Shown here: positions 19,488-28,271 of the stretch, one piece after another
Position numbering within the stretch: the stretch's first letter is position 1
Layout of the letters: every line of letters starts with the position of its first letter
Assembly: GCA_026390695.1 (NCBI GenBank)
Contig: JAPLFL010000040.1
Coordinates: 1-64,000, forward strand
DNA: 64,000 bases
From: Candidatus Kapaibacterium sp.
Lineage (GTDB): Bacteria > Bacteroidota > Ignavibacteria > Kapaibacteriales > UBA2268
Direction of reading: 5' to 3'
Position numbers and translations under genes: made by a program
Notes under the pieces: generated by a model
Databases searched by the model: none
The model's input: the letters and a program-made list of their open reading frames with translations, nothing else
Told to the model about the DNA's origin: nothing

Positions 19488-21914
19488 ATGGCTGGAACAG
19501 AACAAAATTTAAATCCACTTTCTGTACTTGTTGTCGAAGATGATGCGACATCAAGGCATTATCTGGTAGCATTGCTCAAAAAAACACTTGAGTCTGTTTA
19601 TATCGCAGTTGACGGCAGGGATGGATTAAACAAATATCTTGAATATAAACCCGATATTGTACTATCAGATATTGGTATGCCTGTAATGAACGGTTTGGAG
19701 ATGTCCCGCAGGATAAAAAAGATTAATCCTAAGGCACAAATAATACTTACTACCGCATTTGACAATAAAGAAAATTTAATGGAAGCAATCAATATTGGAA
19801 TTAGTCAATATTTGGTCAAACCGGTACAAAAACAATACCTTTTTGATGCTTTAAACAGGATTTCTGAAATTATTAACCTCGAAGCCGAAGTTCAACGCCA
19901 AAATGACAATATACAAACATTATCAAATGCTATTGAGCATAGTTCAACGATTATTGTTCTTTTTAATAAGGAGGAATTGATTGAATACTGCAATCCGATA
20001 ACTTATGAACTGACAGAATATACTTCTGATGATATTCTTAATAAACCATTAGAATGCTTTAATTTTGAATTTTCCGATAAAATTCTTTCCGATAATTTTT
20101 ATCAGGCATTTCATGATAAAAAAGATTGGCGAGGCGAGATTCAAGTCAGAACAAAGGGTGGCTTATCTTTTTGGTCTATTGCATCAATTTCTCCTGTAAA
20201 AATGCCTAATGGTAGTTTCTCGCATATTGTTCTTACAATTGAAGACATTACACTTCAAAAGATGAAAGAAGAATATCTTGAAATGACAAATTTTGATTTA
20301 GAATCAGTTGTTCTATCTCGAACAAAAGAACTACAAACTTCAAATAAACTATTATCGGCTGAAATAGAAACAAGGAAAAAAACTGAAATTGAACTCATAG
20401 CCGCTAAGGAATTGGCAGATGCCGCTAATCAGGCAAAAAGTCTTTTTTTGGCAAAAGTAAGTCACGAACTTAGAACCCCTTTAAATGGAATAATCGGGGT
20501 CGCAAGTTTATTAATTGATTCTGAATTAAATGAGAAGCAACTTAGATTTTTGCGAATGATTCAGCTTTCATCGAAAGATCTGTTGAAAATAATAAATGAT
20601 ATTCTTGATTATACAAAACTTGAATCTGGTAAACTACAAATTTCCATTGCAGATTTTTCTATCTATAAAATGATAGATCGTATTAAAGATATTATTTATC
20701 CTATAATTGAAAATAAAAATTTGGAATTTATTATTAATCTGGATTCTGCAATTCCTGATAAAGTTAAGGGTGATCAATCAAGAATTCAGCAATCACTGAT
20801 AAATTTAATTTCCAATTCAATTAAATTTACTAACAAAGGCTCAGTTCGGATTAATTTGACTGTTAGTAACATTAATGAGAACATCGTCGAGATTTTGTTT
20901 GAAGTTAATGATACCGGAATTGGAATACCGGCAAATAAACGAGATTTATTATTCAAAAGTTTCTCTCAGATTGACGACACCTTTACACGGAAATACGGTG
21001 GTACGGGTTTGGGCTTGGCTATTACAAAGGAACTTGTCGAACAGATGGGTGGTTCGATTGATTTTGAAAGTGAAGAAAGCAAAGGATCAAAATTTTTCTT
21101 TCTTTTGAAATTTAATTATACAAACAGTCCTCTACAAAAAACTGAAGAATTTATTATTTCCGATAATAGCCCTGATGAAGCAATCCGAGCAATAATTCCT
21201 TCTGAATTGAAAATATTGGTAGCTGAAGATAGTTATATTAATCAAGAAGTCATTCGCGAAGGATTTTGTAAAATACCCGGATGGGAAATAGTAATTGTTA
21301 ATAACGGGTTGGAAGCCGTAGAAGCATTTAAAACTCAATACTTCGATATTATTTTAACAGATATATCAATGCCAGTTATGGATGGTTATGAAGCAGCTAA
21401 AATTATCAGAGAACTCTGGACAGATTCTGCTAAAAAAATTCCGATAATCGGCTTTACTGCACATAATGATCCGACACATCTGAATCAATGTCTGGAAAAC
21501 GGAATGGATTCTTATATCAGCAAACCCTTTAAATGGAATGAACTTTTCGATAAAATTTTAGAATTCACGAAGAAAGAAGCAACTTTTCCGGCAGATATTT
21601 CCGGGTTGATGATTTCCTTAAATAATAATAAAATCACCTTTGAAAAACTTGTTCGGTATTTATTAGTAAATTATCCTGAACAAATTGGAAATCTTAATGA
21701 CTTCTTTTCCAATAAAGATTTTATACAAGCAAACCAACTCGCACATAAAATGAAATCCGAATTTATGAACTTTGGAGCAACAGAGGTTGTAAATCTTCTG
21801 GCTCACTTTGAACATATTGCAGCTGTAGATTCAGATACCAACTTCACAAGCGATTTTAAAAAACTTGAAGCTGCATTAATTAAATTAGAAAGTTATTTGT
21901 TATCACTAATATAG
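19488..21914 (+). CDS. Hybrid sensor histidine kinase (REC-PAS-HisKA-HATPase-REC-Hpt)
   Basis: This soluble 808-residue phosphorelay protein begins one base after the cheB stop, so it is probably translationally coupled. Order of domains: receiver with Asp61 (SDIGMPVMNG), PAS (about 140-255), coiled coil (about 260-310), HisKA with His326 (SHELRTPLNG), and HATPase with N box around SLINLISNSIKFTN and G2 box GGTGLGL. A second receiver follows with Asp625 (TDISMPVMDG), then a C-terminal Hpt with His753 (AHKMKSEF). All phospho-sites are present, so a complete internal relay is possible. No membrane segment is visible, so the signal is either cytoplasmic or arrives through the first receiver. Its place in a che operon suggests cross-talk with CheA. 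Confidence 0.93.
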   Translation: MAGTEQNLNPLSVLVVEDDATSRHYLVALLKKTLESVYIAVDGRDGLNKYLEYKPDIVLSDIGMPVMNGLEMSRRIKKINPKAQIILTTAFDNKENLMEAINIGISQYLVKPVQKQYLFDALNRISEIINLEAEVQRQNDNIQTLSNAIEHSSTIIVLFNKEELIEYCNPITYELTEYTSDDILNKPLECFNFEFSDKILSDNFYQAFHDKKDWRGEIQVRTKGGLSFWSIASISPVKMPNGSFSHIVLTIEDITLQKMKEEYLEMTNFDLESVVLSRTKELQTSNKLLSAEIETRKKTEIELIAAKELADAANQAKSLFLAKVSHELRTPLNGIIGVASLLIDSELNEKQLRFLRMIQLSSKDLLKIINDILDYTKLESGKLQISIADFSIYKMIDRIKDIIYPIIENKNLEFIINLDSAIPDKVKGDQSRIQQSLINLISNSIKFTNKGSVRINLTVSNINENIVEILFEVNDTGIGIPANKRDLLFKSFSQIDDTFTRKYGGTGLGLAITKELVEQMGGSIDFESEESKGSKFFFLLKFNYTNSPLQKTEEFIISDNSPDEAIRAIIPSELKILVAEDSYINQEVIREGFCKIPGWEIVIVNNGLEAVEAFKTQYFDIILTDISMPVMDGYEAAKIIRELWTDSAKKIPIIGFTAHNDPTHLNQCLENGMDSYISKPFKWNELFDKILEFTKKEATFPADISGLMISLNNNKITFEKLVRYLLVNYPEQIGNLNDFFSNKDFIQANQLAHKMKSEFMNFGATEVVNLLAHFEHIAAVDSDTNFTSDFKKLEAALIKLESYLLSLI

Positions 21915-21921
21915 GTTTCTT

Positions 21922-22305
21922 ATGAAAATACTTATTGTTGAAGACGATTATATTACTTCAGAAGTAATGAAGGAAATCCTTTCATCATTCGGGGAATGTA
22001 TTTTAGCAGAAGACGGAGAAAAAGCCGTTGATGAATTTTCCCGTGCCTTGCAAACCGGGCTAAAGTTTGATGTAATTTTCTTAGACATAATGATGCCAAA
22101 TATGGATGGAATTGAAACATTAAACAATATCCGCGAAATAGAGAAATCTTATGGTATTCTCGGACTTGACACGGTTAAAATTATTATGACCACCGCATTG
22201 GACGATTTCGATAATATTAAATCAGCTTTTCACAATCAATGCGAAGGTTACATTGTTAAACCAATTGAAAAAGCCAAAATTATCGAGCAATTGCAAAAAT
22301 TATAA
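21922..22305 (+). CDS. Single-domain response regulator (CheY-like)
   Basis: The 127-residue protein is one receiver domain. The acidic pair is at 8-9 (VEDD), the phospho-acceptor is Asp55 in FLDIMMPNMDG, a conserved Thr lies in IIMTTALDD, and the Lys is in YIVKPIEK. It is the last gene of the che operon, seven bases after the hybrid kinase. It may be the output of CheA to a motility machine, or the acceptor for the kinase's C-terminal Hpt; the sequence does not decide. No output domain is attached. It converges with pyrB with only two bases between the stops. Confidence 0.92.
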   Translation: MKILIVEDDYITSEVMKEILSSFGECILAEDGEKAVDEFSRALQTGLKFDVIFLDIMMPNMDGIETLNNIREIEKSYGILGLDTVKIIMTTALDDFDNIKSAFHNQCEGYIVKPIEKAKIIEQLQKL

Positions 22306-22307
22306 GT

Positions 22308-23219
22308 TTACTCTTCATCGAAAATCATTGTCAAAAGAGCCATACGAACAAATAATCCGTTCTGCGCCTGACGAAAATACGCAGCCCGTGGATCTGAATC
22401 TATGGCTGAACTGAGCTCGACTGATCTCGGCAAGGGATGCATAATTACCGAATCGGTTTTCATCTTCCCCAAAACTGATTGATCGATATTAAACCTTGAT
22501 AAATCAAGATGGTAATTTGACAAACGTTCGCGGTCTATACGTGTCTGATAAACAACATCAACCTTACTGATAACTTCCTCCAAAGAATCTGAAAGTTCGT
22601 AAGAAACTCTTTTTTCGTCAAGATGTTGTAAAATATCAGATTTGATTTGAAGTTCAGCAGGAGCAATAAAGTAAAGTTTCACTCGCTCGAATTTACTGAG
22701 CAAATATGCTAATGAGCGGACTGTTCGTCCCAGATCGAGCGCTCCGATCATAGCTACTGATAAACCGTTTAAAATTTTACACTCATTATAAATAGTAAAA
22801 AGATCTAATAAAGCCTGAGTTGGGTGTTGTCCGCCCGATCCATCACCGGCATTTATTATAGAAACAGGCGAAACGGCTGCAGCACGTTTTGCACCACCTT
22901 CTTCAAAGTGACGTAAAACAATGCAATCGCAATAATTTGAAATAATCCTTATTGTGTCTTCTAATAATTCACCTTTTACTTCCGATGAAAACTCCCTTGC
23001 ATGCTCGGTTGAGAGTATCTTCCCACCTAATCTGAGCATTGCGGACTCAAATGAAAAGCGGGTACGTGTGGATGAATTATAAAATAAAGTAGCAAGTATC
23101 TTTGTGTGATAATCCTGGGTGCCGCCACGAGCTACAATTCTTTTCATTAGCGGAGTTCTTTCGAAAAGTTCCATAATTCTTGGAACTGTAAATTGCTGTG
23201 ACTCGTAAATATGTTTCAT
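22308..23219 (-). CDS. pyrB: Aspartate carbamoyltransferase catalytic subunit
   Basis: PyrB joins carbamoyl phosphate and aspartate in the second step of pyrimidine synthesis. The 303-residue protein carries the carbamoyl-phosphate motif STRTR (50-54, in FYNSSTRTRFSFE) and the GQHPTQALLDLFTI segment. The aspartate-side motif MHPLPR is near the C-terminus. The length is normal. The regulatory subunit pyrI is not adjacent. It lies 62 bases downstream of the TusE-like gene on the same strand, so it could share that transcript, though the functions do not obviously match. Confidence 0.95.
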   Translation of the reverse strand: MKHIYESQQFTVPRIMELFERTPLMKRIVARGGTQDYHTKILATLFYNSSTRTRFSFESAMLRLGGKILSTEHAREFSSEVKGELLEDTIRIISNYCDCIVLRHFEEGGAKRAAAVSPVSIINAGDGSGGQHPTQALLDLFTIYNECKILNGLSVAMIGALDLGRTVRSLAYLLSKFERVKLYFIAPAELQIKSDILQHLDEKRVSYELSDSLEEVISKVDVVYQTRIDRERLSNYHLDLSRFNIDQSVLGKMKTDSVIMHPLPRSVELSSAIDSDPRAAYFRQAQNGLFVRMALLTMIFDEE

Positions 23220-23281
23220 TTTTATTAATCCTTTATTTTTCTAATTATTCATTCCGAAGGATATTAAATTCAATCAGTTCT

Positions 23282-23599
23282 TTATTCACAAAGACATTGA
23301 CGTGGAATACCCGCAATTTTCAGTGCACCTTTCACTGGTCCGCTTGGAAATAATATATATATTTCTTTTAAGCTATATTTATTATCTCTCAGTAATTTGG
23401 CTAATTTCGGCACTCGGTTGTTTTTAAAATAAAAATTACGAATATAATTTATTATTCGCCAATGCTCTAATGTTAATTCATTAATGTTCTCTTGTTGTGC
23501 AAGAGCTTCGGCATACTGTTGGTTCCACTGCTTAGGCTCTGAGAGATATCCAAAGGCATCAAGTTCTAATTCTGTTTCATTTTGTTGTTGAAGGTGCAT
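23282..23599 (-). CDS. TusE/DsrC family sulfur-carrier-like protein
   Basis: The 105-residue protein has the DsrC/TusE fold markers: DAFGYLSEPKQWNQ, then LTLEHWRIINYIRNFYF and FPSGPVKGALKIAGIPR near the end. The penultimate-type cysteine (CysA of the family) is Cys104. The second DsrC cysteine, normally in GACK, is Leu here (GALK), so it is not a two-cysteine DsrC of sulfite reduction. TusE-type sulfur relay or a related regulator is more likely. An extra Cys102 gives a terminal CLC arrangement that I have not seen as standard. It follows the ferritin-like gene by nine bases; TusB, TusC and TusD are not here. Confidence 0.8.
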   Translation of the reverse strand: MHLQQQNETELELDAFGYLSEPKQWNQQYAEALAQQENINELTLEHWRIINYIRNFYFKNNRVPKLAKLLRDNKYSLKEIYILFPSGPVKGALKIAGIPRQCLCE

Positions 23600-23608
23600 T
23601 TTGAAGAA

Positions 23609-24031
23609 TTATAATTTGTTATCTTCTATTAATTTATTGATGTTTTCCATAAGGACATCGTGTTTCTTCTCATCAGTCAATAAATACTCTAATAAAAATT
23701 TAACAATAATCGAATCAGTATTCTCAAGAGCTTGTTTAGCAAGGACTATTGTCTGTTTCTCGTGAGCATCGTGCTCTTTCAACAGGTGCAAATAATTAGA
23801 ATCGGAAGCGAAATCAAAACTAATTTTTTTTCCTTCTAAGTGATTTAATAACAAACTCTGAACACGGTAGTGAATCGTAGAATCATGCCGGATAATTTCC
23901 ATTATTAAATGAATCAGTGGATTTTTGGCATTGACAATAATTTCGGTTGTGGCTCTGATAGAGATGTCTTCAATTTTCTGCCATTGCCTGAGAATATCAA
24001 TTAATTCTTTAGTATTGTTTGGATCACTCAT
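23609..24031 (-). CDS. Ferritin-like / rubrerythrin-like four-helix protein
   Basis: The 140-residue all-helical protein resembles the ferritin-like superfamily. A glutamate-rich first helix is followed by MEIIRHDSTIH (Glu44, His49, His54), a third helix with HEKQTIVLAKQAL (His90, Glu91), and DEKKH (Glu121, His124) in the fourth. These could bind a di-iron centre, as in rubrerythrins that detoxify peroxide or oxygen. There is no rubredoxin domain. The assignment is by pattern, not by a search. It is the first gene of the unit ferritin-like / TusE-like (/ pyrB), divergent from an iron-sulfur protein. Confidence 0.65.
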   Translation of the reverse strand: MSDPNNTKELIDILRQWQKIEDISIRATTEIIVNAKNPLIHLIMEIIRHDSTIHYRVQSLLLNHLEGKKISFDFASDSNYLHLLKEHDAHEKQTIVLAKQALENTDSIIVKFLLEYLLTDEKKHDVLMENINKLIEDNKL

Positions 24032-24146
24032 ATTATTCCTTTATTTAACTGCATTTTTATTGTTGCTTAAAAATATAAAACGTTGAATTGACGATTAATC
24101 ATTTAAAATATTGATTGTATTTGCATATTTATTCTGATTTTTTTCG

Positions 24147-24154
24147 TATTTTTG
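24147..24154 (+). promoter_or_regulatory. TAnnTTTG promoter-like element upstream of the iron-sulfur protein
   Basis: TATTTTTG lies 48 bases before the ATG at 24203. A TTTG at 24120-24123 is 23 bases upstream, slightly wider than the 19-21 bases usual in Bacteroidota. Confidence 0.45.
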
Positions 24155-24202
24155 AATCGGACTTAAAATTCCGCTTATGTTTTATTTATTCAGAAAGTTC
24201 TA

Positions 24203-25057
24203 ATGTTAAGAGAAATAATAAAGATTGATGAGCAACTTTGCGATGGCTGCGGATTATGCGTACCGGCATGTGCCGAAGGAGCCATTCAGATTATAGAAGG
24301 GAAAGCCCGGTTAATAAGTGATTTGTTTTGTGACGGATTAGGAGCCTGTCTTGGCCAATGCCCTCCCGGTGCTATTACAATAGAAATGCGTGAAGCAGAA
24401 CCTTATGACGAAATCAAGGTAATGGATGGTATATGCAAACAGCCTGCAAGCGTCATCAAGGCGCACCTAATGCATTTGAAAGACCATAATGAAATTATAT
24501 ATTTGAATCAGGCTATCACATATTTAGTTGAGAATGGATTTGATATTCCCGATCTTGATTCAAAACCAGCAGAAACATCTTGCGGATGTCAAGGAACTGT
24601 TCATAGGGAATTAAAATCCAAAACAGTTTATGCTCCTCTTAACAAACCACCAAGCAATGAACTTGAGTCCGAACTGAGCCAGTGGCCTGTGCAGTTGCAT
24701 CTTGTCAACCCCAATGCATCGTTTTTCAAGGATAGGGAACTTCTCATTTTAGCCGACTGCGGACCAATAGTTAATGCAAATATTCATTCGAATTATATTA
24801 AAGGTCGTTCGCTGGTTATTGCATGTCCGAAACTTGATTATACTGATCCATATATTGAGAAATTAACTGAAATATTTAGCGGCTCCGGGACTAAAAAAGC
24901 AATTGTCGTTAGAATTGAAGTGCCGTGCTGTGGCGGAATTACACGTTTTGCAGCAGAAGCTGCCAGCAGAAGCGGCAGATCGGATTTAATTGTTGAAGAA
25001 CATATTTTAGGGATTGATGGCAGCCTGAAAAGCAAAACAATAATTTTTGGGAAATAA
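24203..25057 (+). CDS. Ferredoxin-domain iron-sulfur protein
   Basis: The N-terminal 60 residues form a ferredoxin domain: Cys13, Cys16, Cys19, Cys23 (CDGCGLCVPAC) and then Cys43, Cys49, Cys53 (CDGLGACLGQCP). The second motif lacks one ligand (Leu46 where Cys is usual), so a [4Fe-4S] plus [3Fe-4S] arrangement is plausible. The middle has SCGCQG (Cys126, Cys128). The C-terminal half has further cysteines in IACPK and VPCCGG, which may bind another metal or cluster. Such proteins are annotated as 4Fe-4S binding and likely carry electrons; the partner is unknown. It is divergent from the ferritin-like gene, so a shared redox or stress role is possible. Confidence 0.8.
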   Translation: MLREIIKIDEQLCDGCGLCVPACAEGAIQIIEGKARLISDLFCDGLGACLGQCPPGAITIEMREAEPYDEIKVMDGICKQPASVIKAHLMHLKDHNEIIYLNQAITYLVENGFDIPDLDSKPAETSCGCQGTVHRELKSKTVYAPLNKPPSNELESELSQWPVQLHLVNPNASFFKDRELLILADCGPIVNANIHSNYIKGRSLVIACPKLDYTDPYIEKLTEIFSGSGTKKAIVVRIEVPCCGGITRFAAEAASRSGRSDLIVEEHILGIDGSLKSKTIIFGK

Positions 25058-25099
25058 AATAATTAGTAATTGTTAATTAGTAATAATTTTGGGGTGATT

Positions 25100-25172
25100 G
25101 TCATCCTAAACGAAGCGAAGGATCTCTCTTACAGCAACTTTCAGGAAGATCCTTCACTTCGTTCCTAATGAC
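25100..25172. repeat. Family C inverted repeat
   Basis: The element opens with GTCATCCTAAACGAAGCGAA then GGATCT, and closes with AGATCCTTCACTTCGTTCC then TAATGAC. The two ends are imperfect inverted copies around a loop of about 25 bases. It shares its GTCAT / ATGAC ends with family B but not its interior. Confidence 0.6.
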
Positions 25173-25183
25173 ATCTTTGGACA

Positions 25184-25260
25184 AACCCCCTAACCCCCTT
25201 TGAAAAAGTAGGAATAAAAGCTCAGGTTCTTATCCCCCCTTTTTTCAAAGGGGGTTAGGG
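25184..25260. repeat. Family A palindrome, distant copy
   Basis: TAACCCCCTTTGAAAAAG at 25191 and CCCCCCTTTTTTCAAAGG near 25234 match the elements at 57-194. One half is interrupted by an unrelated 25-base insert. Confidence 0.6.
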
Positions 25261-25343
25261 AGTTTAAATCATCTTGTTATTTTCACCCCTTTAAAAGCGT
25301 TGCGCTTATAATTGCCTCAGGATGACATTACGCAATTTCTATG

Positions 25344-25376
25344 TTTTGACACAAGCTCATGCGCAGGAACTGTCAT
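25344..25376. repeat. Family B tail fragment
   Basis: TTTTGACACAAGCTCATGCG followed by CAGGAACTGTCATG resembles the tail of the family B elements at 14327-14356 and 62900-62927. Confidence 0.5.
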
Positions 25377-25400
25377 GATTAAAAAATCACAAATTAGGAT

Positions 25401-25449
25401 GAAAATACCCCTCAAGTCAGATTTTAAATCTGACTTGAGAGGTATTTTC
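25401..25449. repeat. Near-perfect 24-base-arm hairpin
   Basis: Left arm 25401-25424 and right arm 25426-25449 are reverse complements with one mismatch; the centre is a single T. The core is CTCAAGTCAGATTT. No T-run follows on either strand, so it is not a classical intrinsic terminator. It lies between convergent genes and could still end transcription both ways, or be a mobile palindrome. Confidence 0.65.
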
Positions 25450-25519
25450 GGAAGAATGTCATTCTTGGTAAATATTATGCTTTTGTGACAGTCTCACTAC
25501 AAATGGAATTTGTGCAACG

Positions 25520-26575
25520 TTAAGTCTCGGTTTCGAAATATATTTTATAGAACTTACGGCCGTCTCTATCGGTTCCTTGTTCAATAAGTTCTTTATTTCC
25601 ATGAATATATATATGGAAATTATTGTCAAGTTTCAAAATGCTTTTGAAGACTTTAGATTGCTTTTTAACGGCTTGCTGTGAAATATCAAAAGTGTCACTT
25701 ATATTAATATCATTATTCTCTCGATATTTGCCATCAAAGTTCCTGAACGATTTTATTATATCTTTATTCTGAAAAACCTGCTTTTCGAATTCTTTTTTCT
25801 CGAAAGTCTCATGGGTTTTGAAATAATCAACCGAACGATTCAGCAAATCAATCTGATCGGTTTTGCTTATTTCAAATTCTTCTGTGATTTGCTTGGTAAC
25901 ATATTTTTTGGCGAGAATCATAAGCTCTCTTGTTTGATGATAATCATCCGAACATTCCTTTATTTGAAGAAAATTATCGCGCCAATACTGAGCTTCAGCT
26001 GCTTTATTCGATTTATCAACTATGCAGATTCTATATCCCAATTCTTTATCAATATCAAAGATAAAACAGCCTTTATCTAATTTGTCAATATTAATTCCTG
26101 AATCAGTAATCACGGAATATTCATTTTGCTGAGAGTTCAATTTTATAAAATCTTGCTTATTTTCTGATTTGAAAATACCGATTGCATCTATCATTTCATC
26201 TTCAATTCTTACATCAGTAAGATAAGCGATGAACAAGTCGCCGGATTTAATCTGTGGATGCGTAGATAGTTCATAGAGATGTTTTGCAATGTTCACTGAA
26301 TTTTTATGAAATGTTTTAGCAGAATCAAAAATATTTGAAGCAAAAACAAACATTGGATTTAAAGTAAAATCATCATTTGAGAAAGTAAAATTATAAAACT
26401 CAGGGCTTTGGAAAGGATTAGTGAAAAATTTAAAAAGCAATTCCTTCACCTGCGAATCGGAAATATCGAGAAGAGATTTAGAAATGTAAAGCTCTTCATC
26501 ACTGGTAATATTTCCTATTCCATGAACCGAAACTTTTTCGAGCCTACTGTTTGAATAATCAATTAGATTTGTCAA
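25520..26575 (-). CDS. ndpA: Nucleoid-associated protein (NdpA/YejK family, NA37)
   Basis: The protein matches the 37-kDa nucleoid-associated family in its Bacteroidota form. Diagnostic segments are NPFQSPEFYNFTF, then SVNIAKHLYELSTHP, DAIGIFKSENKQDFIKL and NIDKLDKGCFIF. Further on are DLLNRSVDYFKTHE, DTFDISQQAVKKQSKVF and NFHIYIHGNKELIEQG. The role is binding to the nucleoid; the details are unknown. I chose the TTG at 26575, because GGAGG lies six bases upstream at the end of tldD and the product then starts TNLIDYS, as relatives do. An ATG at 26593 would overlap tldD and has no ribosome-binding site. Co-transcription with the upstream tldD-like gene is likely. Confidence 0.85.
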   Translation of the reverse strand: MTNLIDYSNSRLEKVSVHGIGNITSDEELYISKSLLDISDSQVKELLFKFFTNPFQSPEFYNFTFSNDDFTLNPMFVFASNIFDSAKTFHKNSVNIAKHLYELSTHPQIKSGDLFIAYLTDVRIEDEMIDAIGIFKSENKQDFIKLNSQQNEYSVITDSGINIDKLDKGCFIFDIDKELGYRICIVDKSNKAAEAQYWRDNFLQIKECSDDYHQTRELMILAKKYVTKQITEEFEISKTDQIDLLNRSVDYFKTHETFEKKEFEKQVFQNKDIIKSFRNFDGKYRENNDINISDTFDISQQAVKKQSKVFKSILKLDNNFHIYIHGNKELIEQGTDRDGRKFYKIYFETET

Positions 26576-26576
26576 A

Positions 26577-28271
26577 TTAATCCTCCGGTGCATTTAGAAT
26601 TGGAGGTTTTGCTTGTGATTTTTGCTTTTTCTGCACTTCAATGGTTGAGACCAAAAGCGAGGGTGAACTTGCCGAAACTGGTACCGATCCTGATTCAGCT
26701 CCGCAAATACCGTTGAATATTCCTATTTTATCATCAGCTGCAACAATTTTTGCAAATGTTGTCATCGGAGTACCGATTAAATCCACACCACGGACGAGTT
26801 CATCGGGGCGGCCATCTGCATATATTTTATAAACTACAAGCGGATTGACGTTAAACGCATTTGGTATTGTTCGTCCGGTGAAAGTGAAACCACCGGCTAC
26901 AACAACAAAATATAATCCATATTCTTTATTTTGTTTTTTGCATTCTTCGCGTAACATATCGCGTAATTTGTCGGTACTGACCTTTTCTTTTGCTTCAACT
27001 ATCAAGTTGGACTGACGAGAGCATACTTCATGTCCGGCTTGTTTGCGCCCATGGCCATTAGAATGGGAATAATTCTCAATCGGGCTGCGGCTCATAAGGA
27101 AATCTTTAAATACACCGTTTTCGACGGCAGTTACTTTTTGCCCCTGAACACCTTCGTCATCAAATTCATAAAAGCCGGAAATCTCGCGCCCATCCAATTT
27201 CTTGCTGGATGGATCGAAAACGACATCTATGAATTCAGGTAAAACTTTTTGCCCTACATAATTCTTAAATGTTTGACTGGAATTAGGATCCTTCTGGCGA
27301 TGACCTTCAACACGGTGTCCGAATATTTCATGGAAAAATACTCCTGCAGCCTCACCCGATAATATCGCCGGCCCTGTATAAGTTGAAACAAGCGGTGCAC
27401 TGCGTAATTTATCCATTAATTCAATCATACTCTTAATATCTGAAGCTATTGTTTCCTTAGAGGGCAAACCATCGGCTGTATAGGAGAAATAACTTTTATA
27501 AAGAGGCAGACTCATACCGTCATCAGCCTTGGTTTTTGCTGAAACCATGATGCGGTATTCCACCTGTGACCATTGCTGGAGCGATCCTTCGGTATTTACA
27601 AAATAACGGGTTTTAAGCTCGGCTGTCAATGAGACCGAACCGACATAAATCCAGTTGTTTCCTGAAAACATGGCAGATAGATCGCGTAAGTTCGAGCGCC
27701 ATATTTCAGGAACTTCGATATTATTAATCGGATCAGTAATATATTTGGACGGCTTCTCGTGCGAGAAATCTGCGCTTGAATCTTCTTCCTTCACTTTGAC
27801 GGCTTTGTTTGATACAGCCTTCCCGTATTTTTCAATTGCATCTTTATAATTTTTATCGGTTGCATACCAGATTGCATCTTTTAGTGCTTTTTCATTATTA
27901 TCAAGTGGAAGTTCTGTAGAGCCGGAACTTGAGCCGAAATTGAACCGCGAACCACGGATTATATGATAATTATCAAAATCATAGCCACCCACACGCAGGG
28001 TTACATCTAAGATTCTGTCATTACTGCTATGATCTGTTTTCATCTTACCAAAAGAAGCTGAAAGCGAGATTTGCTTAACATCACTTATAGAATAAGCTAT
28101 ATAATAGGGAGCTGTTTTTTCAGATTTGAGAATATTATAATCACGTTCCAATTCTGCTTTTGCATACTTGAGAACAGCACCTTCTTCGGCTGCTGAACTA
28201 ACAATGGGACATAAAATAAAACTTAGTACAAGAGCAGCAAAACCACTGCTAAATATTTTTGATAATTTCAT
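26577..28271 (-). CDS. Exported TldD/PmbA-family metalloprotease
   Basis: TldD proteins are zinc proteases that normally act in the cytoplasm in a TldD/TldE heterodimer. Here the zinc motif HEIFGH is intact (His314, Glu315, His319), followed by RVEGHRQKDPNSSQTFKN. Downstream family segments include ISGFYEFDDEGVQGQ and then GHGRKQAGHEVCSRQSNLIV. Unusually, the 564-residue protein begins with a signal peptide (about 1-27, core FAALVLSFILCPIVSS, ending SSAAEE), so it is predicted to act outside the cytoplasm. No TldE partner is adjacent. The gene ends where ndpA begins, with the ndpA ribosome-binding site inside its last codons. Confidence 0.88.
   Translation of the reverse strand: MKLSKIFSSGFAALVLSFILCPIVSSAAEEGAVLKYAKAELERDYNILKSEKTAPYYIAYSISDVKQISLSASFGKMKTDHSSNDRILDVTLRVGGYDFDNYHIIRGSRFNFGSSSGSTELPLDNNEKALKDAIWYATDKNYKDAIEKYGKAVSNKAVKVKEEDSSADFSHEKPSKYITDPINNIEVPEIWRSNLRDLSAMFSGNNWIYVGSVSLTAELKTRYFVNTEGSLQQWSQVEYRIMVSAKTKADDGMSLPLYKSYFSYTADGLPSKETIASDIKSMIELMDKLRSAPLVSTYTGPAILSGEAAGVFFHEIFGHRVEGHRQKDPNSSQTFKNYVGQKVLPEFIDVVFDPSSKKLDGREISGFYEFDDEGVQGQKVTAVENGVFKDFLMSRSPIENYSHSNGHGRKQAGHEVCSRQSNLIVEAKEKVSTDKLRDMLREECKKQNKEYGLYFVVVAGGFTFTGRTIPNAFNVNPLVVYKIYADGRPDELVRGVDLIGTPMTTFAKIVAADDKIGIFNGICGAESGSVPVSASSPSLLVSTIEVQKKQKSQAKPPILNAPED

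Larger units (their letters stand above)
25058..25519. other. Repeat-rich intergenic region between convergent genes
   Basis: The 462 bases between the iron-sulfur gene and ndpA contain no gene. They hold four different repeat-like elements in sequence (family C, family A, a family B tail and a long hairpin; separate entries), so the gap looks like a landing site for short mobile repeats. Confidence 0.65.
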
